DNA from: Succinatimonas sp.
GTDB lineage: Bacteria > Pseudomonadota > Gammaproteobacteria > Enterobacterales > Succinivibrionaceae
Reading direction: 5' to 3'
Assembly (NCBI GenBank): GCA_022779845.1
Contig: JALEXT010000035.1
Span: 1-37,424 of the forward strand
Length of the DNA stretch: 37,424 bases
Shown here: piece by piece, positions 28,222-37,287 of the stretch
How positions within the stretch are numbered: the stretch's first letter is position 1
Layout: each line of letters begins with the position of its first letter
The notes under the pieces: model-generated
Seen by the model: the letters and a program-made list of their open reading frames with translations, nothing else
Database searches by the model: none
Told to the model about the DNA's origin: nothing
Made by a program: the position numbers and the translations under genes

Positions 28222-28230
28222 TGCTAGAAT
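28222..28230 (+). promoter_or_regulatory. Extended -10 promoter element for rpmB-rpmG
   Basis: TGC-TAGAAT upstream of the rpmB leader. Confidence 0.5.
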
Positions 28231-28322
28231 ATGCGCACTTTGTATTAACCTTAACACATTAATTTTGGTTGCAGCTCTTAGGTGCTGTGACCCGTAAAGT
28301 ATTTTTTGGAGTGTGAACTAAC

Positions 28323-28559
28323 ATGTCCAGAGTTTGCCAAGTTACGGGCAAGCGCCCGGCTGTGGGTAATCTTCGTTCCCACGCAAAGAACGCTGCAAAG
28401 CGTCGTTTCCTGCCCAATCTGAAGTATCACCGCTTCTGGGTTGAGAGTGAAGGACGTTTTGTCCGTCTGCGTGTAACCACCAAAGCTATGCGTACCATCG
28501 ATAAGCGCGGCATTGATGCTGTTCTGGCTGATATGCGTGCCAAGGGCGAAAGAGTCTAA
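28323..28559 (+). CDS. rpmB: 50S ribosomal protein L28
   Basis: [33 protein letters not shown]. Confidence 0.98.
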   Translation: MSRVCQVTGKRPAVGNLRSHAKNAAKRRFLPNLKYHRFWVESEGRFVRLRVTTKAMRTIDKRGIDAVLADMRAKGERV

Positions 28560-28570
28560 GGGAGGCTATT

Positions 28571-28741
28571 ATGGCAAAGAAAGGCGGCCGCGAGAAGATC
28601 CGTTTGAATTCAACTGCCGGTACCGGTCATTTTTATACCACCGACAAGAACCGTCGTACCACCCCGGGTAAGCTCGAGATGATGAAGTATGATCCGGTTG
28701 TGCGTATGCACGTTTTGTATAAAGAAGGCAAGATCAAGTAA
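28571..28741 (+). CDS. rpmG: 50S ribosomal protein L33 (missed by the ORF track because of its length)
   Basis: [64 protein letters not shown] at 28561. Confidence 0.98.
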   Translation: MAKKGGREKIRLNSTAGTGHFYTTDKNRRTTPGKLEMMKYDPVVRMHVLYKEGKIK

Positions 28742-28760
28742 TTTGATCAGTCTTTAAGAA

Positions 28761-28797
28761 GACCCCGTCCCTCACAAGGTGCGGGGTTTTGTTTTTT
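28761..28797 (+). terminator. Terminator after rpmBG
   Basis: GACCCCG...CGGGGTTTTGTTTTTT. Confidence 0.8.
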
Positions 28798-28811
28798 CAA
28801 AGGAGAAAAAC

Positions 28812-29630
28812 ATGCCTGAATTACCGGAAGTCGAAGTCACCATGCGCGGGATCCGACCGGAAATGCTGCATGAAAAGATCAAAAAGATTTGGTATGACGA
28901 CAAGAAGCTTCGCGAGCCTTTTTCAAAAGAGCTGCACTTTCTTGAAGGCGCACGGATCGACGAGGTGGGTAGGCGCGCCAAATATATAGTCGTAAAAACC
29001 GCACAAGGCTCTTTGATCATCCATCTTGGCATGACAGGACATCTTTCTATTTTAAAAGAAGCTCGGGAACGTAAAAAACACGATCACTTTGAAGTGGAGC
29101 TTGAAGACGGAGTGATCATACGTTACAACGACGCGAGACGTTTTGGTCTCATAGCTTATCTGACTCCTGATCTGGATCCTGAAAAAAGTCGTTATTTAAA
29201 GGATTTGGGACCTGAACCGCTGTCAGAAGCATTTAACGCAACTTATCTGCATAATGTCTTGAAAAAACATCAGAAGGCTGTAAAACAGTCTGTTATGGAT
29301 GCCGCCGTGGTTGTCGGAGTAGGAAATATCTACGCATCTGAAGTACTTTTTTTATCAAAGATCGATCCGCGACGCAAAGCGTGCTCTTTAACCTTTGAGG
29401 AATGTGAAAGACTAGTTGATGCAATTAAATTAACGCTTACGCATTCCATAGAAAAAGGCGGAACAACTATCATCAATTTCCAGGGAGCTGACGGGAAGCT
29501 CGGATATTTCGTGCAGGATTTAAAAGTTTACGGTCATGCTGGTGAGCCTTGTAAAGAGTGCGGAACCGTCATTGAAAGCGTACTCTTAGGACAGCGCAGT
29601 ACTTATTTTTGTCCGCATTGTCAGCATTGA
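28812..29630 (+). CDS. mutM: Formamidopyrimidine-DNA glycosylase
   Basis: MPELPEVEVTMRGI N-terminus, GVGNIYASEVLF, C-terminal zinc finger CKECG..CPHCQ. Confidence 0.97.
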   Translation: MPELPEVEVTMRGIRPEMLHEKIKKIWYDDKKLREPFSKELHFLEGARIDEVGRRAKYIVVKTAQGSLIIHLGMTGHLSILKEARERKKHDHFEVELEDGVIIRYNDARRFGLIAYLTPDLDPEKSRYLKDLGPEPLSEAFNATYLHNVLKKHQKAVKQSVMDAAVVVGVGNIYASEVLFLSKIDPRRKACSLTFEECERLVDAIKLTLTHSIEKGGTTIINFQGADGKLGYFVQDLKVYGHAGEPCKECGTVIESVLLGQRSTYFCPHCQH

Positions 29631-29738
29631 TCCGGTTGCAAGTTACCGTATCGTTGCGGGAAAAAATACTGACAAAAGTGTTCAATAATTATGATGAGAG
29701 CTTTATCACCCGATAGCTGATAAATAAAAACTCGTGAC

Positions 29739-29764
29739 AAACGGCATAAAAAAGCCGTTTTCTC
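29739..29764. terminator. Terminator after mutM
   Basis: AAACGGC-ataaaaaa-GCCGTTTTCT. Confidence 0.75.
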
Positions 29765-29829
29765 CAAAAACATCTTCTAAACTTCGGTGAAGATGCCGAT
29801 TTTAAGAGAATGACATTGACAGTCGGCAG

Positions 29830-29853
29830 GATGAAATCTTTTAAGATTTCATC
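29830..29853. repeat. Perfect palindromic hairpin downstream of coaD
   Basis: GATGAAATCTT-TT-AAGATTTCATC. Confidence 0.7.
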
Positions 29854-29898
29854 CAAAAGCTGGAGGATCCTGAAATTTCTCCATTTACAGAGGGTATA

Positions 29899-30381
29899 TC
29901 AGGGAAAATACCTGCGGGCAAGAGCCACTACGCTTGGCGGAGCGAATTTTGAGATGTCGCCTCGGTGTATGACTATATCGCGTACGAAGGTTGACGAAAT
30001 GAAGGCGAGATCTCCTGAGGCCGGCAACATGACGATTTCTACTTCGGGCATTACCATGCGATACATGCCGGATAGCGACATTTCGTAATCGTAATCGGCA
30101 ACGGTACGGATCCCGCGGATAAGAACTCTGGCTTGGTGTTCTTTTAAAAAATCAGGCAACATGCCGGTAAAACCTTCTACTTCGATGTTTTCCCGATCTT
30201 TTACGCTTTCTTTTATTGCATTTACGCGTTCTTTTAACGGAAAGAGAGTGTGTTTGGCAGGACTTTCGGCTACTGCGACGATCACACGACTAAAAAGCAA
30301 CGATGCGCGTTTTATAAGATCGGCATGTCCTAAGGTCATGGGGTCGAAGGTACCGGGAAAAACAGCGGTAATGTCGTTCAT
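29899..30381 (-). CDS. coaD: Phosphopantetheine adenylyltransferase
   Basis: AVFPGTFDPMTLGHADLIKRA, RGIRTVADYDYE, ISSTFVRDI. Confidence 0.96.
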   Translation of the reverse strand: MNDITAVFPGTFDPMTLGHADLIKRASLLFSRVIVAVAESPAKHTLFPLKERVNAIKESVKDRENIEVEGFTGMLPDFLKEHQARVLIRGIRTVADYDYEMSLSGMYRMVMPEVEIVMLPASGDLAFISSTFVRDIVIHRGDISKFAPPSVVALARRYFP

Positions 30382-31451
30382 TCTGAAGCCTCATCGGGAA
30401 GATAGTGTTCAACAGCCAGATCAAATGCATCTTTTACCATATCTATGCTTATATGCGTCATGGCAAGGGGATCGCGTACCCGATAACGCCACGGTATATG
30501 TCTTCTGCTGCCGTATTCTTTTTTGGCAAGATCACGATATACGCTGACCCAGAGATCAGGGTAACGCCATGATCCGACACGTTTGGGGTTGTGCACGGCA
30601 AAAAGCCCTATTACCGGAGTACCCAAAGCCGAAGCTAAGTGCATGGCAGCACTGTCCGGGGAAAGTACCAGTGCTGCCGATTGAATGAGAGCTGCCAAAG
30701 AGCGCAGCGAAGTTTTTCCGCAGAGATTTAAAACTTTAGTTTTGCATAATGAGGAAACTTCGGAACAAAGTTGCAGTTCCAAAGGTGATTTGCTTCCTGC
30801 AAGTACTACGAAGAAACCTCTTTGTGAGGCATGATCCGCAACTGCGGCATAGCCCTGTGCAGTCCAGTTTTTCTGAGCTTTGGCAGAGGACGGGGTGATG
30901 ACGAAAAGTTTTTCTTTGTTGCCCATATCCTCGTAAGGGTGCAGCTCTTTTGCACTTAAACGAAAATCCCATCGCGGGTTTAAATCTCCGAAACCTGCTT
31001 CGCGGGCGAAAGCCATGAATCCTGCAAGCACATGAGGATTGGCCGGTGACGGAACTTTGCGGTTTATAAAAAAACACTGTCCTTCGCGTGAGCGCTCTTT
31101 GTCGTAACCGAATTTATTTTTTGCTTTTATATTTAAAGAGCACAGTGAAGCTTTAAGAGAGGTTTGCAGGTTAAGCAAGGCATCAAAGTTTTGCCCTTTT
31201 AAACTTTGATGAAGTGACCTTAATGCATTGAAGGTTCCGCGGGAAAAATCAACGGGTAACATGGGAACGAGATCGCTTCCTTGTTCGGTTCGAAAAAGAG
31301 GTGCGAAACGTTTGTCGATGATCCACAACACGCGAAGAGACGGATCTTTATTTTTTACGGCACAGATCATGCCAAAGGCGTTGATACAGTCGCCTAATGC
31401 GGTGAGTCTTAAGACGCACAGCGATGACGGTTTTATACTCATGGACGGCAT
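30378..31451 (-). CDS. GT9 heptosyltransferase, OpsX/WaaC-like
   Basis: LCVLRLTALGDCINAFG, SREGQCFFINRKVPSPANPHVLAGFMAFA, PDSAAMHLASALGTPVIGLF. Start codon uncertain (31451 or 31442). Confidence 0.82.
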   Translation of the reverse strand: MPSMSIKPSSLCVLRLTALGDCINAFGMICAVKNKDPSLRVLWIIDKRFAPLFRTEQGSDLVPMLPVDFSRGTFNALRSLHQSLKGQNFDALLNLQTSLKASLCSLNIKAKNKFGYDKERSREGQCFFINRKVPSPANPHVLAGFMAFAREAGFGDLNPRWDFRLSAKELHPYEDMGNKEKLFVITPSSAKAQKNWTAQGYAAVADHASQRGFFVVLAGSKSPLELQLCSEVSSLCKTKVLNLCGKTSLRSLAALIQSAALVLSPDSAAMHLASALGTPVIGLFAVHNPKRVGSWRYPDLWVSVYRDLAKKEYGSRRHIPWRYRVRDPLAMTHISIDMVKDAFDLAVEHYLPDEASE

Positions 31452-31582
31452 TTTAGCAGAAGGGGGAAAAAATAGTGGCCGTGCCTGCTCTCTTCTTAGG
31501 ATGAAGAGGGAATGAGCAGAAAATGATCTAAAATATGTGGAGAAGATCACAAAACAGGTTTCGCCAGCAAAGGACTACGGAG

Positions 31583-32296
31583 ATGAACATAAGAACGGTA
31601 AAGGAAGGGGACTACCTCTATGTGGTAGATACGCAGTCCGATCTTGCTCATTCCCCGTTATCAGTATTTTTTGATCAGCACGGTTCACTGTTGAAAAATG
31701 CCGAAAGAAAAGGCGGTCGGGGAGATGCTCTGATTTTTAAAGCCGGCAGTAAAAAAGTGGTGATGAGACATTACCGCCGCGGAGGATTGGCAGGACATCT
31801 TCTAAAAGATCGTTTTTTTCTGATTGAACCGCATGCTCACAGGGCTTTTGACGAATTCAGGCTGTTACGATACATGGTAAAAGAAGGTTTGCCGGTACCG
31901 TCTCCTCTTATAGCCCGTGAGAAAAAGTGCGGCTGTGCTTTGATTCAGGACATACTGATAGAGGCTTTGGATGCTGAAGATTTGGCTCATATATTGCGTA
32001 AAAGAGCTTTGTCGCAAATAGAAATGCTTCGTCTCGGCGGTATGATCAAAGCATTTTTCGAGCACGGTATCGAGCATACTGATCTTAATATACGCAATAT
32101 TCTGTTAGATGATCACGGCAACTTTTATCTCATCGATTTTGATAAATGCTTTTTAAGCTATCCTGACATGCAACGCCGCAGTGAGATCGTTTCAAGATTG
32201 CACCGCTCTTTTCTCAAAGAAAAGAACAAATATGCAGATGCGATACATTACAAAGATGAAGATTTTGCACTTATACAGGGCAGAGCGCTGTCATAA
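31583..32296 (+). CDS. kdkA: 3-deoxy-D-manno-octulosonic acid (Kdo) kinase
   Basis: VMRHYRRGGLAGHLLKDRFFL, HTDLNIRNILLDDHGNFYLIDFDKC kinase motifs. Confidence 0.88.
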   Translation: MNIRTVKEGDYLYVVDTQSDLAHSPLSVFFDQHGSLLKNAERKGGRGDALIFKAGSKKVVMRHYRRGGLAGHLLKDRFFLIEPHAHRAFDEFRLLRYMVKEGLPVPSPLIAREKKCGCALIQDILIEALDAEDLAHILRKRALSQIEMLRLGGMIKAFFEHGIEHTDLNIRNILLDDHGNFYLIDFDKCFLSYPDMQRRSEIVSRLHRSFLKEKNKYADAIHYKDEDFALIQGRALS

Positions 32297-32365
32297 AGCG
32301 CATAAATCGTATAATCTTTAAAAAAGTCTTATGCTTTTTTGTCAAACAGCGAAAAGGAGCACTTT

Positions 32366-32911
32366 ATGAAAAAGACCTTGGTAATCGTGGATCATCCTCA
32401 TTTTGATCGTTCGGTGATCACACGCCGCTGGGTTGAGGAATTGCAGAAGTATCCTGATGAATTTGTAGTTCACAAGTTGCAAAGCTCTTATCCGCGCGGG
32501 CAGATCGATCCTGCTATGGAGCATTCGCTCATCGATAACAACGGTACCGTGGTGTTTCAGTTCCCCATGTACTGGTTCAATTGCCCTCCGCTTTTAAAGC
32601 AATGGTTTGATCAGGTTCTGACCTCGGATTGGGCTTTCGGAAAGGGGCACAAGTTGGAAAATCGCAAGATGGCCATAGCATTTTCCTGCGGCAGCGGAGA
32701 GAGTGATTACAGCCCAGAAGGCAAGCATCATCGTTCTGCTGACGATTATCTTCTGCCTTTGGTTCATTCCATTGAATATTGCCATGCAACTTTTGCCGGC
32801 ACTTACAGTTTTTTAGGAGCGGCCAATCCTGAAAAGGCTACCGTTGAAAACATAGCTGAAAGTGCCAGAGGATATGTGGAATTTCTGCGCGGAATAGCTA
32901 CTGCTGACTGA
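32366..32911 (+). CDS. NAD(P)H oxidoreductase, KefF/quinone-reductase-like flavodoxin-fold protein
   Basis: LVIVDHPHFDRSVITRRWVEEL, QFPMYWFNCPPLLKQWFDQVLTSDWAFG. Confidence 0.85.
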   Translation: MKKTLVIVDHPHFDRSVITRRWVEELQKYPDEFVVHKLQSSYPRGQIDPAMEHSLIDNNGTVVFQFPMYWFNCPPLLKQWFDQVLTSDWAFGKGHKLENRKMAIAFSCGSGESDYSPEGKHHRSADDYLLPLVHSIEYCHATFAGTYSFLGAANPEKATVENIAESARGYVEFLRGIATAD

Positions 32912-32934
32912 TTTTCTGCAGCGTCAGCTAAAAC

Positions 32935-32963
32935 AAAGCCGGAACATCGAAGGTTCCGGCTTT
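32935..32963. terminator. Bidirectional-looking terminator between the kefF-like gene and dgoK
   Basis: AAAGCCGGAAC-atcgaag-GTTCCGGCTTT (11-bp perfect stem). Confidence 0.85.
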
Positions 32964-33008
32964 GTCGTGTTCAAGGAAGGCTGAACTTGGCAGCCTTCAT
33001 CAAAAAAA

Positions 33009-33914
33009 TCAGACCAAAGCGTCCGCTATAGGGAGAATACCGCCTAAGAAGGCTTCGTCACCGTTGACGCAGTAAGAGTCAAGACCGGCCAGTTTGAGCC
33101 CCTTGACGTAACGGGCATTCAGGAAAGGACTGGCGATCAGGCCGATGGGACCGTCATCTTTGGTGAACTTGAAGATCTTCTGCATGGAGGCGATTTCAGA
33201 GCCGATGAGCAGACCTGAGAGGAATTCACCTACGTGCGAAGGTTTGATGCCGCCCAAGATATTGGCTCCGCGGATCTCAAAGAGACGGGGAATGATGTTG
33301 TTTTCGCAGTAACCGCGCTCAAGGCCTGCTTCATAGTCGGCAGCGGATTCTTCCTGCTCTCCGGCGCCTAAACCTACCAATGAATATTTCATCATGATGC
33401 TGTGGATCTCGCCGGTCATGGCGGTGCGGAATGATTCTACCTTAAGACCGTCGCAAAGCACCCATTTGCAGTGAGTACCGGGCATGAGGAACACTTTGGA
33501 AGGATGCTTCTTAAGAGCACCAGCAAGCTGAACTTCTTCGCCGCGGATCACGTTGTAGTTGTCAGGATCACGCACGCAGATACCGGGAACGATGCGGATC
33601 TTGTAGCCCTTTGAATGGGTGACTTCGGTAAGGTGATCAGGAAGCTGGTCGAGTTTGACCGGACAATCCAGATACTGAGCATCAGCCCAGCCGTTAATGG
33701 AACCGACCATACCGGACATCACTACGGGAAGAGGGCCGTATTTTTGCATCCACTCGGCAGTCAGGCGATCGAAAGCACCTTCGCAATCTTTACCGCGTAC
33801 GGTGGTTACGCCTTCGTGGGATTTTTTCTCTTCGATCTGTTTGCCGTTTATATACAAAAAGGCACGGATATTGGTTGAACCCCAGTCGATTACGATATAG
33901 CTCTTCTCTGACAT
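33009..33914 (-). CDS. dgoK: 2-dehydro-3-deoxygalactonokinase
   Basis: IVIDWGSTNIRAFLY, VMSGMVGSINGW, LMPGTHCKWVL, FRTAMTGEIHSIM. Confidence 0.93.
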   Translation of the reverse strand: MSEKSYIVIDWGSTNIRAFLYINGKQIEEKKSHEGVTTVRGKDCEGAFDRLTAEWMQKYGPLPVVMSGMVGSINGWADAQYLDCPVKLDQLPDHLTEVTHSKGYKIRIVPGICVRDPDNYNVIRGEEVQLAGALKKHPSKVFLMPGTHCKWVLCDGLKVESFRTAMTGEIHSIMMKYSLVGLGAGEQEESAADYEAGLERGYCENNIIPRLFEIRGANILGGIKPSHVGEFLSGLLIGSEIASMQKIFKFTKDDGPIGLIASPFLNARYVKGLKLAGLDSYCVNGDEAFLGGILPIADALV

Positions 33915-33953
33915 GGTGAAATCTCCTAAACAATGAAAATGGTTATGTTGTGT

Positions 33954-34595
33954 TTAAGCTATGGCTTTTACGAATTCGGCAGCAGCATGCTCTATTTCAT
34001 CAAATGCTCCAGCTGCGGCACGTTTTTTGTTGATGATGTTGGATCCTATGCCGGCAGAGCAGCAGCCGTTGTCCAAAAATGCTTTTACGTTTTGAGCGCT
34101 TACGCCGCCTACTGCCATCAAAGGAATATGATTGATGGGGCCGCGTACGGCTTTAAGATAGTCAATACCGAGAATGCCTGCAGGGAAAACTTTGACTATG
34201 TCTGCGCCTTCATTGTAAGCAGTAGCAATTTCAGAAGGGGTGAACGCTCCCGGAACGGCTATCATATTCAAAGTTTTGATGGCGTGAATGACGGCGATAT
34301 CCACATTGGGAGCAAGTGCAAAATCAGCACCGGCGTCACGGGCGGCTTTTGCCTGATCTACGGTCATGACGGTACCTGCACCTACACAGATCTGATCTCC
34401 GAGTTCTTTTTTTATTAAGGCTATGGAATCGGGGGTATCTTTCAAGCAGTTTTTTGAGGCCTGATCGAAGGTGATTTCCAGGCAATGAATGCCGCTTTTG
34501 AGAATGCGCTTGGCGGCTTCAAGCAGATCCTGACCGTAAACCTGGCGGGAAATGGACACCAAACGGTGTTCTTTGATGAAATTCAAAGCATCCAT
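33954..34595 (-). CDS. dgoA: KDPG/KDPGal aldolase family protein (DgoA by neighbourhood)
   Basis: CVGAGTVMTVDQAKAARDAGADFALAPN, VKVFPAG, MAVGGVS; adjacent to dgoK. Confidence 0.82.
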   Translation of the reverse strand: MDALNFIKEHRLVSISRQVYGQDLLEAAKRILKSGIHCLEITFDQASKNCLKDTPDSIALIKKELGDQICVGAGTVMTVDQAKAARDAGADFALAPNVDIAVIHAIKTLNMIAVPGAFTPSEIATAYNEGADIVKVFPAGILGIDYLKAVRGPINHIPLMAVGGVSAQNVKAFLDNGCCSAGIGSNIINKKRAAAGAFDEIEHAAAEFVKAIA

Positions 34596-34616
34596 GTAAA
34601 GTACCTGTGAATCTTA

Positions 34617-34666
34617 TTGTCTAGTATACTGGAGTTAATCTCCATAATGATGGACGTATTATAGTC
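34617..34666. promoter_or_regulatory. Dyad-rich dgo promoter/operator region
   Basis: AGTATACT (34623-34630), GGAG-ttaat-CTCC (34631-34643), TCCAT-aatg-ATGGA (34641-34654), TATAAT on the minus strand (34658-34663). Confidence 0.5.
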
Positions 34667-34785
34667 CTAAAATTTTCATTAATTGAGGTCATCTGCTGTC
34701 TTTTGCAAGATCCGTGAAAAATACGTAACACGGATCACGCTTTGGCTGGCAAAAAGGTCTGAAGAAATCTTTAAAAAAGTTTTCT

Positions 34786-36066
34786 TCAGGATATGAGTTC
34801 CTCTACAGCAGATAAAGTTTTGGCAACGGCACCGCGACCGTTGTGTAAAAATTTCAAAGCCTTTTCTCCTGCATCTGCTGTTTTATCAGGAGCATTTAGG
34901 AGTTCGTTACAGATTTTTTTTAGTTCTTCCGTATCTTTTGCCACAAAAGCAGCCTTTGCATTTATAAGACCTGAGAATTCGTTTTTAAAATTATGGAAGT
35001 CGGGGCCGGTTACGGAGGCTATGCCGTAACAGGCTGGTTCCAAAGGATTGTGTCCGCCGATGTTAACGAAGCTCCCTCCCATGAAGGCTAAATCAATCAT
35101 GCCGAAATATAAGGCTATCTCCCCCATGGTATCGCCTATTAAGATCCCTCCTTTAAAGTCGCTGAGTTTTAAAAGCTCACTCTTTTTTTGATAGCGTAGC
35201 TTTTTAGATTCAAGAAAGTCACAGGCAAGCGTTACTCCTTCCTTATGCCTCGGAACCAGGATCAAAGAAAGAGAAGGATTTTCTTTTAAAAGTTCAAGAT
35301 AGGTTTTGATGATCAGCGTTTCTTCGGTTGCATGGGTACTGATGGCTCCCAATACCGCACCTTGAAGTGTTTTTCTGACTTCTCTGCCTAAATTGAAACG
35401 TTCGCTGTCTTTTTTCAGATCGTATTTGAGATTGCCGGTAACAAAGACTTTTTCGGAAGGAACTCCTATTTTGCAAAAGCGTTCGGCGTCTTCTTTTGAG
35501 GCACACATTACTTTAGTCAGATTGGAACAAATGAGAGCGCGTACGGCGTTTTGATGTTTTAAATAAGCTTTAACATTTTTCTCCTGCATTCTGGCACTGA
35601 CCAGAATGTTTTGACACCCGTATTTTTTAGCAGCCAGCATTTTCTCAGGCCACAATTCGGTATCGACGGTGAGCATAAGACAAGGATGCAGTCGTTTGAA
35701 AAATCTTCTTACGGCAAAAAACTGATCAAGAGGAGCATAGCAACTTTCAATACCTTCAATTTTGGAGAGCACGCCGTCTCCTGTGGTGGTAAGCGTGGTG
35801 ACTACCGTCCTTACCTCAGGATGAGCTTTGACAAAGGCGTTTATCAACGGTTTTAAGGCATTGGCCTCCCCCATGGAGGCTGCGTGAAAGATCACGCATT
35901 TTCCTTTTCGGAACGGAGGCAGGTTAAGTCCCAGCAATTGCCAGAATCTTCGTCCGTAAGGGGGATCGCGTCTTCGGTGCCAGGCAAGGTAGCAGGCAAC
36001 CGGTAATACCGCTGCGCTTGTTAATAGACGATAAGTACAAAGCATTAAAAAGGAGTTGCAATGCAT
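34786..36066 (-). CDS. waaA: Kdo transferase WaaA
   Basis: FHAASMGEANALKPLI, DTELWPEKML, FMGGSFVNIGGHNPLEPACYG. Confidence 0.95.
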   Translation of the reverse strand: MHCNSFLMLCTYRLLTSAAVLPVACYLAWHRRRDPPYGRRFWQLLGLNLPPFRKGKCVIFHAASMGEANALKPLINAFVKAHPEVRTVVTTLTTTGDGVLSKIEGIESCYAPLDQFFAVRRFFKRLHPCLMLTVDTELWPEKMLAAKKYGCQNILVSARMQEKNVKAYLKHQNAVRALICSNLTKVMCASKEDAERFCKIGVPSEKVFVTGNLKYDLKKDSERFNLGREVRKTLQGAVLGAISTHATEETLIIKTYLELLKENPSLSLILVPRHKEGVTLACDFLESKKLRYQKKSELLKLSDFKGGILIGDTMGEIALYFGMIDLAFMGGSFVNIGGHNPLEPACYGIASVTGPDFHNFKNEFSGLINAKAAFVAKDTEELKKICNELLNAPDKTADAGEKALKFLHNGRGAVAKTLSAVEELIS

Positions 36067-37094
36067 CAGAGTAAAGCCTCAAGTTTTTTGATCACCAGAT
36101 CCGGAGTGATCTTTTTTAAGCAGGCGTAAGTTCCGAAACGACAGGTTCGTTTAAAACAAGGATGACATGGTTCGTTAGATTCTACGCAACAGGCTTTGTC
36201 CGACAACGGAGGAGTATAGACGGTGGAGGTGGATCCGAAGATGTCAACCTGCACTACTCCTGCGGCAGCTGCCGTGTGCATGAGTCCTGAGTCGTTGCAG
36301 ACGGCGGCCTTACAGGCTCCGGTAAGATCCAGTGCTTCTTCTATATTGGTTTTGCCTGCAATGTCATAAAAAAAAGCAAGTTTTGCAGGATCTTCTATGG
36401 CATTGCGTACTTTTGCTATGGTCGGGGCATCTTTTAGCGTTCCGAGGCCGAGCACCGCACCGCCTTTTTCTATCCACCAACTGCTGACTTTTGCAAAATA
36501 TTCAACGGGCCAGAGTTTTGCAGGTCCGTAATTGGCACCGCATCCTAAAGCAAGAAGCGGTCTTTCTAATGAGATCTTGAGTCTTTTTAATAATTTTTCG
36601 TCAGGCGGGAGGATCTTTAACTGCGGATATTGAAAAGAAGGAAGATCTTTTGAGCAGGTTACTTCTTTTTGAGAATAAGCCAATGCTACGTAACGATCGA
36701 CCATGCGCGGATAGTCCTGTTTGTTAGAGCGCAGGTGATTTAGCAACAGGTATCGCGATTCACCTTTAAATCCGCGTCGATCGGGAATACCGGCAAAGAA
36801 AGCGGGAAGTGCGGATTTTAAGGAATTGGGTAAGACAAAACAGGTGTCGTAATTTCCTTTTTTAAGACGCAGTCCTTCTTTAAAGCGTTTGATAAGGTCG
36901 AACTGACCGTGAGCAAAAGGATTTGTTAAAAAACCGTTGATTTCATTCATGCGGTGCAATACCGGCATGGCATAGGCAGGGGCATAAACATCGATGACGC
37001 AGGCAGGATATTTTGCGCGTATGGTTTTTAGAAGGCTTTGCATCATGATGATGTCGCCAAGCCACGAAGGGGTGATGATAAGTACGCGCTGCAT
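36066..37094 (-). CDS. waaF: ADP-heptose:LPS heptosyltransferase II
   Basis: LIITPSWLGDIIMMQSLL, LGCGANYGPAKLWPVEYFA, NDSGLMHTAAAAGVVQVDIFGST. Confidence 0.94.
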   Translation of the reverse strand: MQRVLIITPSWLGDIIMMQSLLKTIRAKYPACVIDVYAPAYAMPVLHRMNEINGFLTNPFAHGQFDLIKRFKEGLRLKKGNYDTCFVLPNSLKSALPAFFAGIPDRRGFKGESRYLLLNHLRSNKQDYPRMVDRYVALAYSQKEVTCSKDLPSFQYPQLKILPPDEKLLKRLKISLERPLLALGCGANYGPAKLWPVEYFAKVSSWWIEKGGAVLGLGTLKDAPTIAKVRNAIEDPAKLAFFYDIAGKTNIEEALDLTGACKAAVCNDSGLMHTAAAAGVVQVDIFGSTSTVYTPPLSDKACCVESNEPCHPCFKRTCRFGTYACLKKITPDLVIKKLEALL

Positions 37095-37287
37095 GTAAAT
37101 CTCCGATGGTTTTCCGTAATGATTGTCTTAATGATTTTAATCGTCGCGACCTTTCTTACCAAGCGGAGAAAATTAAAAGTATCGTACAAAGCGTGCGTGA
37201 AGGCAGTGAGTTTTTTTCAACTTGCGGTGCGGTGTTAAAATTGAAAAGCGTTTCACGGCGCAATCATCATTTTTTTGAGGGCTGAAC

